Assembly: GCA_937125225.1 (NCBI GenBank) | Contig: CAKZLE010000003.1 | Span: 57,149-121,148 of the forward strand | DNA from: an uncultured Spirochaetia bacterium | Lineage (GTDB): Bacteria; Spirochaetota; Spirochaetia; CAKZLE01 | Direction: 5' to 3' | DNA length: 64,000 nt | Shown: one piece after another, positions 33,241 to 42,241 of the stretch | How the letters are laid out: each line of letters opens with the position of its first letter | How positions within the stretch are numbered: position 1 is the first letter of the stretch | Notes under the pieces: generated by a model | Told to the model about the DNA's origin: nothing | What the model saw: only the letters and a program-made list of their open reading frames with translations | Database searches by the model: none | Made by a program: the position numbers and the translations under genes

Positions 33241-34839
33241 ATGGGATCACCTTCAGACAGGTTCGTTATCGTAGGAGCCGGACTATCAGGTCTTACCGCA
33301 GCAGCCTATCTTTCGAGAAAAGGTCACCCAGTCACACTGTTAGAGAAGACTGCAAGATGCGGTGGACTATTGAACTCCTTCTCACGAGAGGGCTTCACTT
33401 TCGATACGGGGGCTAGATCTATTGAGAATGCGGGTGTCGTAAAACCCCTCCTTAAGGATCTAGGTATTGAGTTAGAACTTTTTGACAGCCCTGTAACGGT
33501 TGGTTTCGAATCTGAGCTATTATCCTTTGAAGAGGAAGAGGATCTTTCAGAGTATATCAGTCTGTTAAAAAGACTATTCCCGGATGAAGAACAACATATT
33601 CAGAAGATTTCGAGAAAGATAAAGAAAGTCATGAGAAGCATGGATGCGATCTATGGCTTTGACAACCCAGTCTTCAAAGAGGATTTCACCAAAGACAAGA
33701 GATATCTCCTCACACAGATTCTCCCCTGGTTCGGTAAGTTCATCCTAGCCATCCGTCATATGAATGTTCTTGACGAACCGATCGAATCCTATTTAAGACG
33801 GTTTACCGATGACCAAGCCCTGATTGATCTCATAGACCAGCATTTCTTCAAGATGACACCGACCTTCTTTGCTTTAGGCTACTTTTACGTATATCGTGAC
33901 TACCTCTACCCCAAAGGGGGCACAGGCTCCCTCGCAAAAGGTCTTTCCGAGAAGATCCTGTCTCAGGGAGGTGAGATACGAACAAAGACAGAGGTCAGAG
34001 GGATCGATACTCAAAAGAAGATACTTATCGATCAACGAGAGAACGAGATCCCCTATGATCGATTGATTTGGGGTGCAGATCTCAAACTCCTCTACTCTCT
34101 TATTGATACTGAGAGCCTACCTCCAGCTATTAAGACTGACTTCACGGAGACCAAGCAGAGGATCTTTGCAAGTCGAGGTGGAGATTCAGTATTCTCAGTA
34201 TATCTTGGGGTAGACCTACCCCCCGACTATTTTTCCAAAATCTCACATGGACACTTCTTCTATACTCCTCGAAAGAGTGGTTTAGGAGAACTTCATAAGA
34301 GCGAACTCCAGACTATCTTGGATAATTTCAACGATACGCCAAAAGAGGATATCCTATCATGGGTATCAACATACTGTGACCTCAATACCTATGAGATATC
34401 GATCCCCTCCCTGAGAGACCCTGAGCTCTCTCCTGTGGGTAAGACGGGTCTGATCATCAGCATCCTCTTCGAATATGATCTGGTAAAGAAGATCGCTGAA
34501 GCTCGCTGGTATGATGAGTTCAAGATCGCTGTCGAGGATCAGATGATCACTGTCTTGAGTAACTCAGTCTATCAGGGATTAACAGATCATATTCTATTAC
34601 GATTCTCCTCCACACCACTGAGTTATCTAAAAAGGTATGGATGCTCTGAAGGGGGAATCACCGGTTGGACATATGAAAGGCCCGTTCCTGTGGTAGATCG
34701 ATTGATACAGATGCCCCGATCGATCAAGACTCCTATTCCAGATATATTACAGGTAGGTCAATGGGCCTACAGTCCTGCAGGGATCCCCACGGCAATACTG
34801 ACCGGATGGTATGCTGCAGATCTGATTCTAAAGAGTTAG
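33241..34839 (+). CDS. FAD-dependent phytoene-desaturase-like oxidoreductase
   Basis: 532 residues with an N-terminal dinucleotide-binding motif VIVGAGLSGLTAAAYLSRKGHPVTLLEK (GxGxxG), the FDTGARSIE segment after it, YPKGGTGSLAKGL in the middle (substrate-channel motif of CrtI/amine-oxidase relatives) and a C-terminal FAD motif QWAYSPAGIPTAILTGWYAADLI. GGAGG lies 7 bases upstream of the ATG. Carotenoid genes are absent nearby, so the substrate is more likely a polyunsaturated or isoprenoid lipid handled with the SDR. Related fused genes in other bacteria act on retinoid-like lipids, but that is not shown here. Confidence 0.87.
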   Translation: MGSPSDRFVIVGAGLSGLTAAAYLSRKGHPVTLLEKTARCGGLLNSFSREGFTFDTGARSIENAGVVKPLLKDLGIELELFDSPVTVGFESELLSFEEEEDLSEYISLLKRLFPDEEQHIQKISRKIKKVMRSMDAIYGFDNPVFKEDFTKDKRYLLTQILPWFGKFILAIRHMNVLDEPIESYLRRFTDDQALIDLIDQHFFKMTPTFFALGYFYVYRDYLYPKGGTGSLAKGLSEKILSQGGEIRTKTEVRGIDTQKKILIDQRENEIPYDRLIWGADLKLLYSLIDTESLPPAIKTDFTETKQRIFASRGGDSVFSVYLGVDLPPDYFSKISHGHFFYTPRKSGLGELHKSELQTILDNFNDTPKEDILSWVSTYCDLNTYEISIPSLRDPELSPVGKTGLIISILFEYDLVKKIAEARWYDEFKIAVEDQMITVLSNSVYQGLTDHILLRFSSTPLSYLKRYGCSEGGITGWTYERPVPVVDRLIQMPRSIKTPIPDILQVGQWAYSPAGIPTAILTGWYAADLILKS

Positions 34840-34873
34840 TGATTAATCTGATGGATTTCATGGAAAAATAAAA

Positions 34874-34947
34874 TACCCCGTATGCGATTCGAACGCATGA
34901 CCTGCTCCTTAGGAGGGAGCCGCTCTATCCAGCTGAGCTAACGGAGC
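34874..34947 (-). tRNA. tRNA-Arg (anticodon CCU)
   Basis: A 74-base cloverleaf on the minus strand. The acceptor stem is GCTCCGT with ACGGGGT (two G-U pairs), D arm GCTC-AGCTGGATA-GAGC, anticodon stem GCTCC/GGAGC with loop CTCCTAA (anticodon CCT), and T arm ATGCG-TTCGAAT-CGCAT; discriminator A. It reads AGG codons. The 3' CCA is not encoded. A TTTTATTTTT tract follows immediately and should end the transcript. Confidence 0.97.
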
Positions 34948-35020
34948 ATATTTCATAAGCCTGCATATTCTAAGCAATGATCGGTCTGATGTCAATAGAG
35001 AGGCAGTTTTCAATTATTTA

Positions 35021-35034
35021 TGAAAGTGCTTTCA
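35021..35034. promoter_or_regulatory. Operator matching the GH13-GH65 operon operator
   Basis: TGAAAGTGCTTTCA, a perfect palindrome and identical to the core at 13212-13237. It ends 7 bases upstream of the -35 element of the second lacI gene. Confidence 0.8.
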
Positions 35035-35041
35035 TTTATTC

Positions 35042-35070
35042 TTGACAGATACAAGAACCGGAGTTATGAT
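35042..35070 (+). promoter_or_regulatory. Consensus sigma70 promoter of lacI-agl operon
   Basis: TTGACA (35042-35047), exactly 17-nt spacer, TATGAT (35065-35070); start near 35077. Confidence 0.8.
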
Positions 35071-35078
35071 TCTTTTAT

Positions 35079-35090
35079 GCACACGTGTGC
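35079..35090. promoter_or_regulatory. Second palindromic operator at the lacI-agl start site
   Basis: GCACACGTGTGC, a perfect 12-base palindrome lying at about +3 to +14. Its position suits repression by the gene's own product. Confidence 0.6.
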
Positions 35091-35157
35091 GAGACTCTTA
35101 CTAGGGCCACACACGTCTTCTACAAACCTGTTGAGAACGATACATAAGGAGTCCACC

Positions 35158-36186
35158 ATTTCTGTAACAATCAAAGATATTGCCAAATTAGCGAATGTCA
35201 GTCATACAACCGTATCTCGTTGTCTTAATGATAGTCCCATGATCTCTGATAAGACTAAAGAGAAAGTTCTCAAGATCGCAGAAGAGTTGCAGTATGAGGT
35301 GAACAGTAATGCACGATCTCTCAGCACGAAGAAGACAGGGATCATTGGGGTCATCTATCAACAGGGGCTCGAAGACTTTGGGTCTTCTGCCTATATCAAT
35401 GCACTCTTCCTCGAACTACGTCATGCATTAGAGACTCTGCAGCTTGATACTATTCTAGTAGAGGCTATCAACCCTGATACCTTAGCAAGCAACACGGTAA
35501 GACTGATCAAACAACAAAAAGTGGATGGTTTCCTTCTCGTTCATCAACAGATCACAGAAGAAGATAACAGGATGCTTCAAGAATATGATATTCCAGCAAT
35601 CCAGATTCACTTCAAACCTGAATACCTAGATATCACCACTATGGACTACTATCTCACCGATAATGATCATGGTGGGTATCTAGCGACAAAGCATCTGTTG
35701 GAGAGAGGGGCTCATAAGATCCTTACGATAGCATGTTCTCCCAATATTGGAGAGGAATATGGATATAGGACTGAAGGGTACAGGAGAGCGCTCACAGAAT
35801 ATGATATCTCAATTGATGATTCACTCATATTCGAGATCGAATGTGAGTATATTGCTGCCTATGACTTCATACATGAACATATAGAACTCATAAAGACCTG
35901 TGACGGCATCTTCGCTCAGGCAGATATCCTTGCAGCAGCATTCATAGCTGCGTTGAAGGAACATGGGATCAATGTACCACAGGATATGAAGATCGTCGGT
36001 TATGACGATTCATTCTACAGTATCTTAGTCCCCCCCTTCATCACGACGATCCACCAACCAAGAGAGGAGATCATCACTAAGGCATGTAATAGGATCCTAG
36101 ATCTGACTCGTTCAGATAGTGTTGATAAGAGTATTAAAGAACAGGAGTTGATCAAACCTTACCTCATCATACGTGAGAGTAGTTGA
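35158..36186 (+). CDS. LacI-family regulator of the alpha-glucoside transporter, probable ATT start
   Basis: 342 residues. The helix-turn-helix begins almost at the N-terminus (VTIKDIAKLANVSHTTVSRCLND), followed by the hinge (SLSTKKTGIIGVI) and a ligand-binding core ending in DDSFYSILVPP. The open frame continues upstream to 35020, but that part contains the operator, promoter and start site, so it is untranslated. The only good ribosome site, AAGGAG at 35146, stands six bases before ATT 35158, which aligns with the usual LacI first residue. No ATG or GTG fits, and a TTG at 35131 has no ribosome site. It leads an operon with the agl-type transporter. Confidence 0.85.
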   Translation: MSVTIKDIAKLANVSHTTVSRCLNDSPMISDKTKEKVLKIAEELQYEVNSNARSLSTKKTGIIGVIYQQGLEDFGSSAYINALFLELRHALETLQLDTILVEAINPDTLASNTVRLIKQQKVDGFLLVHQQITEEDNRMLQEYDIPAIQIHFKPEYLDITTMDYYLTDNDHGGYLATKHLLERGAHKILTIACSPNIGEEYGYRTEGYRRALTEYDISIDDSLIFEIECEYIAAYDFIHEHIELIKTCDGIFAQADILAAAFIAALKEHGINVPQDMKIVGYDDSFYSILVPPFITTIHQPREEIITKACNRILDLTRSDSVDKSIKEQELIKPYLIIRESS

Positions 36187-36219
36187 GACTATCTGTCTTT
36201 AATAGAGTGTCCAGTAGTT

Positions 36220-36241
36220 TTCGGAGAGAATCAACTCCGAA
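36220..36241 (+). terminator. Hairpin between lacI and the binding-protein gene
   Basis: TTCGGAG (36220-36226) pairs with CTCCGAA (36235-36241), loop of eight, followed by TATATAATTT. It could attenuate read-through, while the TATAAT at 36244 could serve as a separate -10 for the transporter genes. Confidence 0.5.
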
Positions 36242-36283
36242 TATATAATTTGATTATGCCTATATTTTAGAGGAGGTAGGGAT

Positions 36284-37582
36284 ATGAGATCAATGAAAAG
36301 AATAGCGGTAATATGTATGATCATGTTACTCATCGCACCAGTAATGGTATTTGCAGGAGGAAAGCAGGAGGCTGCTGATACTCCAATGGAAGAACCTACT
36401 CAGATGACTGTGCGGATGTTCGGGGCCTTTAGAGGAGAAGAGGCAGCGAGATTCAATGAGGCTTTGAAACCTTTTATTGAAAGAACCGGTATCGATGTAA
36501 TCTATGAAGGATCTCCAGAGTTTGAGACACAGATCCTCATTCAGACTGAAGCGGGAACACCTCCAGATATCGCAGCACTACCTCAGCCAGGGCTTATGAT
36601 GAACCTTGCTGAAAGAGGATTTCTCAAACCATTACCACAGAGTGTCACAAGCAAGATCGATGCGAACTACACCAGTGCGTGGAAAGACCTTGGTTCCTAT
36701 AATGGTGATGTCTATGGGGTATTCCACCGAGTCAATGCAAAGAGTTTCGTATGGTATCCCAAGAAAGAGTGGGAAGCTGCAGGTTACGAGATCCCAACTA
36801 CTTGGGATGAGATGATTGCCCTCTCGAACCAGATGATCAAAGACGGGAAAGTCCCTTGGTCGATCGGAATGGAATCAGGTGGAGCAACCGGTTGGGTCGC
36901 TACAGACTGGATGGAAGATATCATGCTCAGAACAGCTGGTCCTGAAGTATATGACAAGTGGGTCAATCATACGATCGCCTTCGATGATCCTGCGGTAAAG
37001 AAAGCAGCTACGATCATGACAGATCTATGGATGGATGATTCATACGTGCTAGGAGGACCAACGAATATCCTGACAACGAACTTCGGTGATGCCGTAGCTC
37101 CATTGTTCAGCAACCCTACACAGGCGATGATGCACCGACAAGGTAACTTCATCACCGGATTCATGCCAGAAGCTATACAGTCTAATCTAGTAGAAGAGGT
37201 TGGTGTATTCGCCCTCCCTTCAATCGATCCGCAGTGGGGCACCCCAGTACTTGGTGGTGGTGACCAGTTCGTCATGTTCTCTGACAGACCAGAGGTCATC
37301 CAGGTGATGGAATACTTAACGACCTGGGAGTCCTGTAAAGATTGGGCAGGAGCCGGTGGAGCACTCTTCCCTCATCAGGATCAGGACTTCAATGACTATG
37401 CAAGCACTTTGGAAGCTGACCTTGCCAAGATCCTAGTAAATGCTGAAGTCTTCAGATTCGATGCATCCGACCTGATGCCTGCTGAAGTAGGTGCGGGAAC
37501 ATTCTGGACAGGAATGGCAGATCTAGTGAGTGGTGTGAAGATAGACAAGGTATTGGCACAGATCGAAAAGAGCTGGCCATAG
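36284..37582 (+). CDS. Sugar ABC transporter substrate-binding protein (alpha-glucoside type)
   Basis: 432 residues. A signal peptide (RIAVICMIMLLIAPVMVFA) is followed by GGKQEA, the spirochaetal exported-protein junction. The mature part is a family-1 extracellular binding protein: TVRMFGAFRGEEAARFNEALKPFIERTGI, GTPPDIAALPQPGLM, and WDEMIALSNQMI. The GESTFGG-like aromatic ligand positions cannot be assigned by eye. It resembles AglE (alpha-glucoside transport: sucrose, maltose, trehalose). GAGG precedes the ATG. Confidence 0.88.
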   Translation: MRSMKRIAVICMIMLLIAPVMVFAGGKQEAADTPMEEPTQMTVRMFGAFRGEEAARFNEALKPFIERTGIDVIYEGSPEFETQILIQTEAGTPPDIAALPQPGLMMNLAERGFLKPLPQSVTSKIDANYTSAWKDLGSYNGDVYGVFHRVNAKSFVWYPKKEWEAAGYEIPTTWDEMIALSNQMIKDGKVPWSIGMESGGATGWVATDWMEDIMLRTAGPEVYDKWVNHTIAFDDPAVKKAATIMTDLWMDDSYVLGGPTNILTTNFGDAVAPLFSNPTQAMMHRQGNFITGFMPEAIQSNLVEEVGVFALPSIDPQWGTPVLGGGDQFVMFSDRPEVIQVMEYLTTWESCKDWAGAGGALFPHQDQDFNDYASTLEADLAKILVNAEVFRFDASDLMPAEVGAGTFWTGMADLVSGVKIDKVLAQIEKSWP

Positions 37583-37648
37583 ACACTGGTTGAACTCAAG
37601 AGTACAGGTGCAGAATCTTTGCGCCTGTACCTTTCGGGAGCATATGTT

Positions 37649-38761
37649 ATGAGTAATTTTTCTATGAATAAGACCCTTGAGAAGCCCTCTCAAAGAATAC
37701 TCAGCTGGATTGCACGGCTTTTTATAAGTATTCTCGTGCCATTCGTAGTATTCGTCGTTCTCTATTTCGGGTTTCGGTTCCTTCGTGATAGTCAGGCTCC
37801 ACAGATTGTCATCACCATTAGTGCTATCGTCTGGGGAGTCGGTGGATCTGCCGCACTCTACGGGGTCACTAACTGGGTGATTCAAAGAACCAATGAGAGT
37901 TGGAGAAAGATCCTGACTCCTTTCATGTTCGTGGGACCTGCAGTCGCAATATTGGGCTGGTATCTTTTCATACCAACGATCAGGTCATTGGTCTTGAGCT
38001 TCTATGATCGTTCAAGCCAGAATTTCGTAGGATTTGACAACTATGCCTATCTGTTTTCTGATGCATCCATGCAGACAGCCTTTGTGAATAACATCATCTG
38101 GCTAGTCGTCGGGACAGCAGGTAGTGTGGTGCTAGGTCTCATTATAGCGCTCCTTGCGGATCGATCAAGATTCGAAAAGGTCGCAAAAGCGATCATCTTC
38201 GCACCAATGGCAATCTCTTTCGTAGGTGCTGGTGTCATCTGGAAGTTCATGTATGCCTATAGACCGGTCTCTTCAAACCAGATAGGTCTACTGAATGCCA
38301 TCGTGACTTTCTTTGGAGGAGATCCTCAGAACTGGATAGTATTACGACCTTGGAACACCTTGTTTCTGATTATCATCCTCATCTGGTTACAGACAGGATT
38401 TGCCATGGTAGTACTCTCTGCAGCGATCAAGACTGTTCCAAGTCAATTCCTTGAGGCAGGAAGGATCGATGGCGCATCGGAACTCCGTATCATCAGAAGT
38501 ATCGTCATACCCACAATAAAAAGTTCCCTGATCACCGTATCCACGACTATACTTCTTATCACATTGAAAGTATTCGATATCGTCTATTCCATGACGAATG
38601 GTCTTTATGGTACCGAAGTGTTGGCAAGTCAACAATATAAGCAGATGTTCAAGTTCCTGCATTATGGCAGAGGATCTGCTATAGCGATCATCATCCTAGT
38701 CGCTGTCACACCAGTGATCTGGTATAACCTGAAACAGTTCGGTAATAGGGAGGTCTTCTAA
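37649..38761 (+). CDS. Sugar ABC transporter permease, AglF-like
   Basis: 370 residues, ATG at 37649 with GGGAG upstream. Two extra hydrophobic segments (about 25-50 and 55-75) precede the six-helix MalF-type core, as in AglF. The coupling loop EAGRIDGASELRIIRSIVIPTIK is the EAA motif that contacts the ATPase. Its stop overlaps the next start by one base. Confidence 0.9.
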   Translation: MSNFSMNKTLEKPSQRILSWIARLFISILVPFVVFVVLYFGFRFLRDSQAPQIVITISAIVWGVGGSAALYGVTNWVIQRTNESWRKILTPFMFVGPAVAILGWYLFIPTIRSLVLSFYDRSSQNFVGFDNYAYLFSDASMQTAFVNNIIWLVVGTAGSVVLGLIIALLADRSRFEKVAKAIIFAPMAISFVGAGVIWKFMYAYRPVSSNQIGLLNAIVTFFGGDPQNWIVLRPWNTLFLIIILIWLQTGFAMVVLSAAIKTVPSQFLEAGRIDGASELRIIRSIVIPTIKSSLITVSTTILLITLKVFDIVYSMTNGLYGTEVLASQQYKQMFKFLHYGRGSAIAIIILVAVTPVIWYNLKQFGNREVF

Positions 38762-39684
38762 TGGCACAAGCAACCCCAAAGAGTATGAAAAAAACCAAGA
38801 CTGTCCAGGAGGTGATTGTCAATGCTGTACTTATCTTCATCTGCATCATATGGACGCTACCTACCCTTGGTGTGTTCGTCACGAGTTTCAGAGATAGAGA
38901 CAGCGTTCTGGATAATGGCTGGTGGACGAGTCTGAGCACCCCTTCAGAATTCACGACACAGAACTATTCACAGGTATTAGCAGGTAAGGATTATTCCTAT
39001 ACAAAATCAGATGGTACAGTGGTAGTCTCTCGTGGTGATAACATGCTTGGTGCATTCTTGAATAGTATCACCGTCACGATCCCCTCTGTCATTATCCCGA
39101 TTCTCATAGCTGCCTTTGCAGCCTATGGCTTTGCTTGGCTCGATTTCCCGGGAAGGAAGATCCTGTTTGGATGTATTGTCGGCCTACTTGTAGTCCCGCT
39201 ACAGATAGCACTGATCCCGATCTTGAGAGACTATATGAAGATCGGTCTCAATGGATCTTATCTGGGAATCTGGTTGGCCCATACAGGCTTTGGTCTTGCA
39301 TTAGCTACCTATCTGTTATTCAACTATATCTCGACGATCCCAAGAAGTATCATGGAAAGTGCTTTTCTCGATGGAGCATCACACTTCACCACATTCGTGA
39401 GGTTGATCCTTCCATTATCGGTTCCTGCATTGGCAAGTTTTGCTATCTTCCAATTCATCTGGGTCTGGAATGATCTACTTGTAGCCCTGGTATTCTTGAG
39501 TGGTGCGGGACAGACCGTAGAGGTCGTGACCCAAAGGCTTTTGAGTATCGTTGGATCAAGAGGTCAGGATTGGCACCTTCTTACAGCTGGAGCATTTGTC
39601 AGTATGCTATTACCATTGACAGTATTCTTCGCTCTACAAAGATTCTTCGTAAGAGGCTTGATGGCAGGTTCAGTCAAAGGTTAG
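38761..39684 (+). CDS. Sugar ABC transporter permease, AglG-like
   Basis: 307 residues with six membrane helices and a ~70-residue periplasmic loop after helix 1, as in AglG/MalG. The EAA loop reads ESAFLDGASHFTTFVRLILPLSVPAL. GGGAGG lies nine bases before the ATG. No ATPase gene follows: the operon ends here, so an MsmK-type shared ATPase encoded elsewhere must energise it. Confidence 0.92.
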   Translation: MAQATPKSMKKTKTVQEVIVNAVLIFICIIWTLPTLGVFVTSFRDRDSVLDNGWWTSLSTPSEFTTQNYSQVLAGKDYSYTKSDGTVVVSRGDNMLGAFLNSITVTIPSVIIPILIAAFAAYGFAWLDFPGRKILFGCIVGLLVVPLQIALIPILRDYMKIGLNGSYLGIWLAHTGFGLALATYLLFNYISTIPRSIMESAFLDGASHFTTFVRLILPLSVPALASFAIFQFIWVWNDLLVALVFLSGAGQTVEVVTQRLLSIVGSRGQDWHLLTAGAFVSMLLPLTVFFALQRFFVRGLMAGSVKG

Positions 39685-39720
39685 AAGTAAACTGGATATA
39701 AGAGCTGCTGCTTGTTAAGA

Positions 39721-40626
39721 TCAGTAGTTCTTATGATTCTTACCCACCACTGATCTTTTAAGGATAATATCCCTAAGATCACAACCTAGAGTCCTAGCTA
39801 CTACCTCACACTTTGCTATCAGGAGGAAATAGATCGGGGCATCTACATCAGAAAGAGCTTCGAAGTTCCCCTGCCCTTTACTGATGACAAGATCTGCAGA
39901 ACCGAATAATTCCAAGTATTCTTCTGAACAACGCTCAACGACCATCCCCGGGGCATCTGAGCCACTAGAGACTACCGTCACGAGTTTATCTAGTCCAATC
40001 TGCTGTGCATCTTCGATCAGACAATCATTGAGGATGGGTTTACCTCTTGTAGCAAAAGTGATCGCCAATTCAGGGTAGAGCTCTTTGAGTGTTGAGATCA
40101 GGATCTTATCGAATACGATCTCACCTGCATTGTCACCAACATAGAGGAGTGTTTTGGCTTCACTAAGAGCTTTCTTGAACTCTAAGTAGGCAAAGTTCTC
40201 AGAGTCTTCCCTTTCAAGCTGAAGGCGTTCCTGACTCATGAGGGCATTCAGTTCTTTTGCCACATCTAGATCATGAATCGCACCATAATCTATAATATTC
40301 CCAGCAATAGCTACCTGAATCGCACTCTTCAGTCGATCATCCGATTCTTCAACTAAAGATGACATCATCTCATAATATCCAAGAGCCTTTTCATTACTTT
40401 CCTGTTTCAAAGCAAAGTAGGGATCACTTTCACCCATCTTCTCATTGATCAACTGTTGTAATTTCCTTGCCATATCAGGTGGTGAGGTCTCTAAGGAGAC
40501 ATCACTGAGCCCTGCCCCTACGATGTCAAACAGATCTTTGATCACTTCATCAGGTAACGCCATCAATCGTCCGGCACTCAGGGTCTGTTGCATGAAACAA
40601 GGTATACAATCAAGAAAGGTTCTCAT
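39721..40626 (-). CDS. DUF89 / ARMT1-like protein (damage-control phosphatase family)
   Basis: 301 residues. N-terminal helical Cys-containing LDCIPCFMQQTL, then the Rossmann-like domain with LLYVGDNAGEIVFDKILI, ATRGKPILNDCLIEDA and VISKGQGNFEAL, the Asp/Asn metal site of DUF89. Members remove phosphate from damaged sugar or cofactor phosphates, or bind metal; the natural substrate is not clear. The ATG at 40626 follows AGGAG with 10-nt spacing. It converges with the agl operon across 36 bases. Confidence 0.85.
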   Translation of the reverse strand: MRTFLDCIPCFMQQTLSAGRLMALPDEVIKDLFDIVGAGLSDVSLETSPPDMARKLQQLINEKMGESDPYFALKQESNEKALGYYEMMSSLVEESDDRLKSAIQVAIAGNIIDYGAIHDLDVAKELNALMSQERLQLEREDSENFAYLEFKKALSEAKTLLYVGDNAGEIVFDKILISTLKELYPELAITFATRGKPILNDCLIEDAQQIGLDKLVTVVSSGSDAPGMVVERCSEEYLELFGSADLVISKGQGNFEALSDVDAPIYFLLIAKCEVVARTLGCDLRDIILKRSVVGKNHKNY

Positions 40627-40769
40627 AGCATTAAAGCTCCTATTTATTAATCGAGCACATCCTATCACCATAGAAGAACAACTGCAATAGAATATCTCAG
40701 CTATTTACTTATGATATAATAATTAGTAATTTTGTAATACTAAGACAGAACATGAAGGAGGGATGTTCG

Positions 40770-41444
40770 ATGAATGCCATACAGACCTCTCAGGACGTTG
40801 TGAGAACGATGCTTTCAGAGAAGATGAATTTTCTTGATAAGCAGATGATCAAACACTCACTGATAAAAGATACCCTCTTGCTATTACAAGCGGTAGACCT
40901 ATCAACTTTAGTAGATGATCAGTCAAAAAGGGCATTCTGGATCAATTGTTATAATGGGATCACGAACTATACTATCATAACCCGAAAGATAAACGGTTCA
41001 ATACTGTTACATCCAGGATTCTTCCGAAAAAGGTCTATTAACATTGGAGGGATCCTCTGGTCGCTCAATGATATAGAACACGGGATCCTGAGAAAGAACC
41101 GACACCCGCTAGGAAGCCTCCACAAGCAATTATCATCTCGTGATATACGTTATTCTCATATAGTTGAAGTATTTGATCCTCGAATACATTTTGCATTAAA
41201 TTGTGGAGGGCTCTCTTGTCCTTTGATCCGTGAATATTCAGCTAGGAGGATCGATAATGAACTTCATTATGCTGAAATCTCTTTTCTTGCCCAGGGGTTA
41301 TTAAAGGATCCTAAAACTCAGAGAATAGCAGCATCACGGATCTTTAAATGGTACAAAGCTGATTTTGGTTTCTCCTATATAAGTAGGGAAGAAACGAGGA
41401 CTCACGTCATCACCTACCAAAGATATCATTGGAACGTAAGTTAG
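40770..41444 (+). CDS. DUF547 domain protein
   Basis: 224 residues. The DUF547 pattern is visible across the middle: RAFWINCYNGITNYTII (about 49-65), INIGGILWSLNDIEHGILR, and DPRIHFALNCGGLSCPLIREYSA (about 130-152). The family is widespread, has no proven activity, and shows a cysteine-containing fold recalling papain-like enzymes (NCGGLSCP). AAGGAGG lies eight bases upstream of ATG 40770. The stop overlaps the convergent TetR gene by 4 bases. Confidence 0.85.
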   Translation: MNAIQTSQDVVRTMLSEKMNFLDKQMIKHSLIKDTLLLLQAVDLSTLVDDQSKRAFWINCYNGITNYTIITRKINGSILLHPGFFRKRSINIGGILWSLNDIEHGILRKNRHPLGSLHKQLSSRDIRYSHIVEVFDPRIHFALNCGGLSCPLIREYSARRIDNELHYAEISFLAQGLLKDPKTQRIAASRIFKWYKADFGFSYISREETRTHVITYQRYHWNVS

Positions 41445-41992
41445 TAACGTATGAACACAGAGAAGCCCGTATCCAATACTTCAAATAATAACTCCTGCCC
41501 CTCTCGCTCATTCCCGGTAAATGATAGTGTACCGATTCTTGCTAATAAAGCCTCTATCGCTTCACTTGAGAAATCACAGACAGCCTTCATCGAGTGTAAA
41601 GAATCGATTACGATCTCACCAGAGATTCGTACATCGCTCAACCCATCGATCATATAACTCTTCCCTTGGTTTATCATGGCATATCGTTTATGTATGAGTT
41701 TCGAATACTTCACTAACGCTATCAAGATCTGTTCAGGTCTTTTACTCAAGGATTCAATGAGTTCCCTCGTCTCGTTATCGATCGTTTTCTGTATCTCGAT
41801 GATTACTTGAGTGTAGAGTCCTAGTTTTGATTCATAAAAATGATAGAACGCACCTTTAGATATCCCGACTTTTGAGACGAGTTGATCTACGGTGACATTC
41901 TGTACACCAAACTTACTGAACATATCTATTCCAGAGATGATTAGATCCTTATTGATCTTGGCTGTTTCCTGATAGGAGAACTTTCTAGGCAT
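41441..41992 (-). CDS. TetR-family transcriptional regulator
   Basis: 183 residues. Residues 12-60 form the TetR DNA-binding domain (ISGIDMFSKFGVQNVTVDQLVSKVGISKGAFYHFYESK). The rest is the helical ligand/dimer domain, with no family-specific motif. Upstream is a 248-bp gap before the kinase gene; its own promoter lies near 42000-42040. Its target is unknown; the adjacent DUF547 gene converges and is not divergent. Confidence 0.87.
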   Translation of the reverse strand: MPRKFSYQETAKINKDLIISGIDMFSKFGVQNVTVDQLVSKVGISKGAFYHFYESKLGLYTQVIIEIQKTIDNETRELIESLSKRPEQILIALVKYSKLIHKRYAMINQGKSYMIDGLSDVRISGEIVIDSLHSMKAVCDFSSEAIEALLARIGTLSFTGNEREGQELLFEVLDTGFSVFIRY

Positions 41993-42222
41993 ACTTTATA
42001 TACTCCCTATGACTATTATAGTACATTTAGTCATATTATGCAAATAAAGTTATCTACTGATGTTAAATAGTGCTGTATTCCACATTCTTGAATACTCTTT
42101 AAGGGGATATCGTAAACCAGATTATCTATGGAGAGGGAGTCTTCACAAGCTCTTAGCCTTTGGGTCTTCTCAAAATGGGGTGGGTAGTAAATATATTTGT
42201 GACTATTTCCAGGTTATCAGTC

Positions 42223-42241
42223 ACAGTATCAGAGATACTGT
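42223..42241 (-). terminator. Small perfect hairpin at the 3' end of the kinase gene
   Basis: ACAGTATC (42223-42230) pairs with GATACTGT (42234-42241), loop AGA. It overlaps the stop of the histidine kinase; no T-run follows. The rest of the 41993-42240 gap shows no gene. Confidence 0.4.

Noticed and set aside
33241..34839. Carotenoid (phytoene) desaturase function
   Set aside because: No phytoene synthase or other carotenoid gene is present; only fold-level similarity supports it.
35020..35157. N-terminal extension of the second LacI protein
   Set aside because: This stretch contains the operator, -35, -10 and start-site palindrome, and the added residues resemble no LacI N-terminus.
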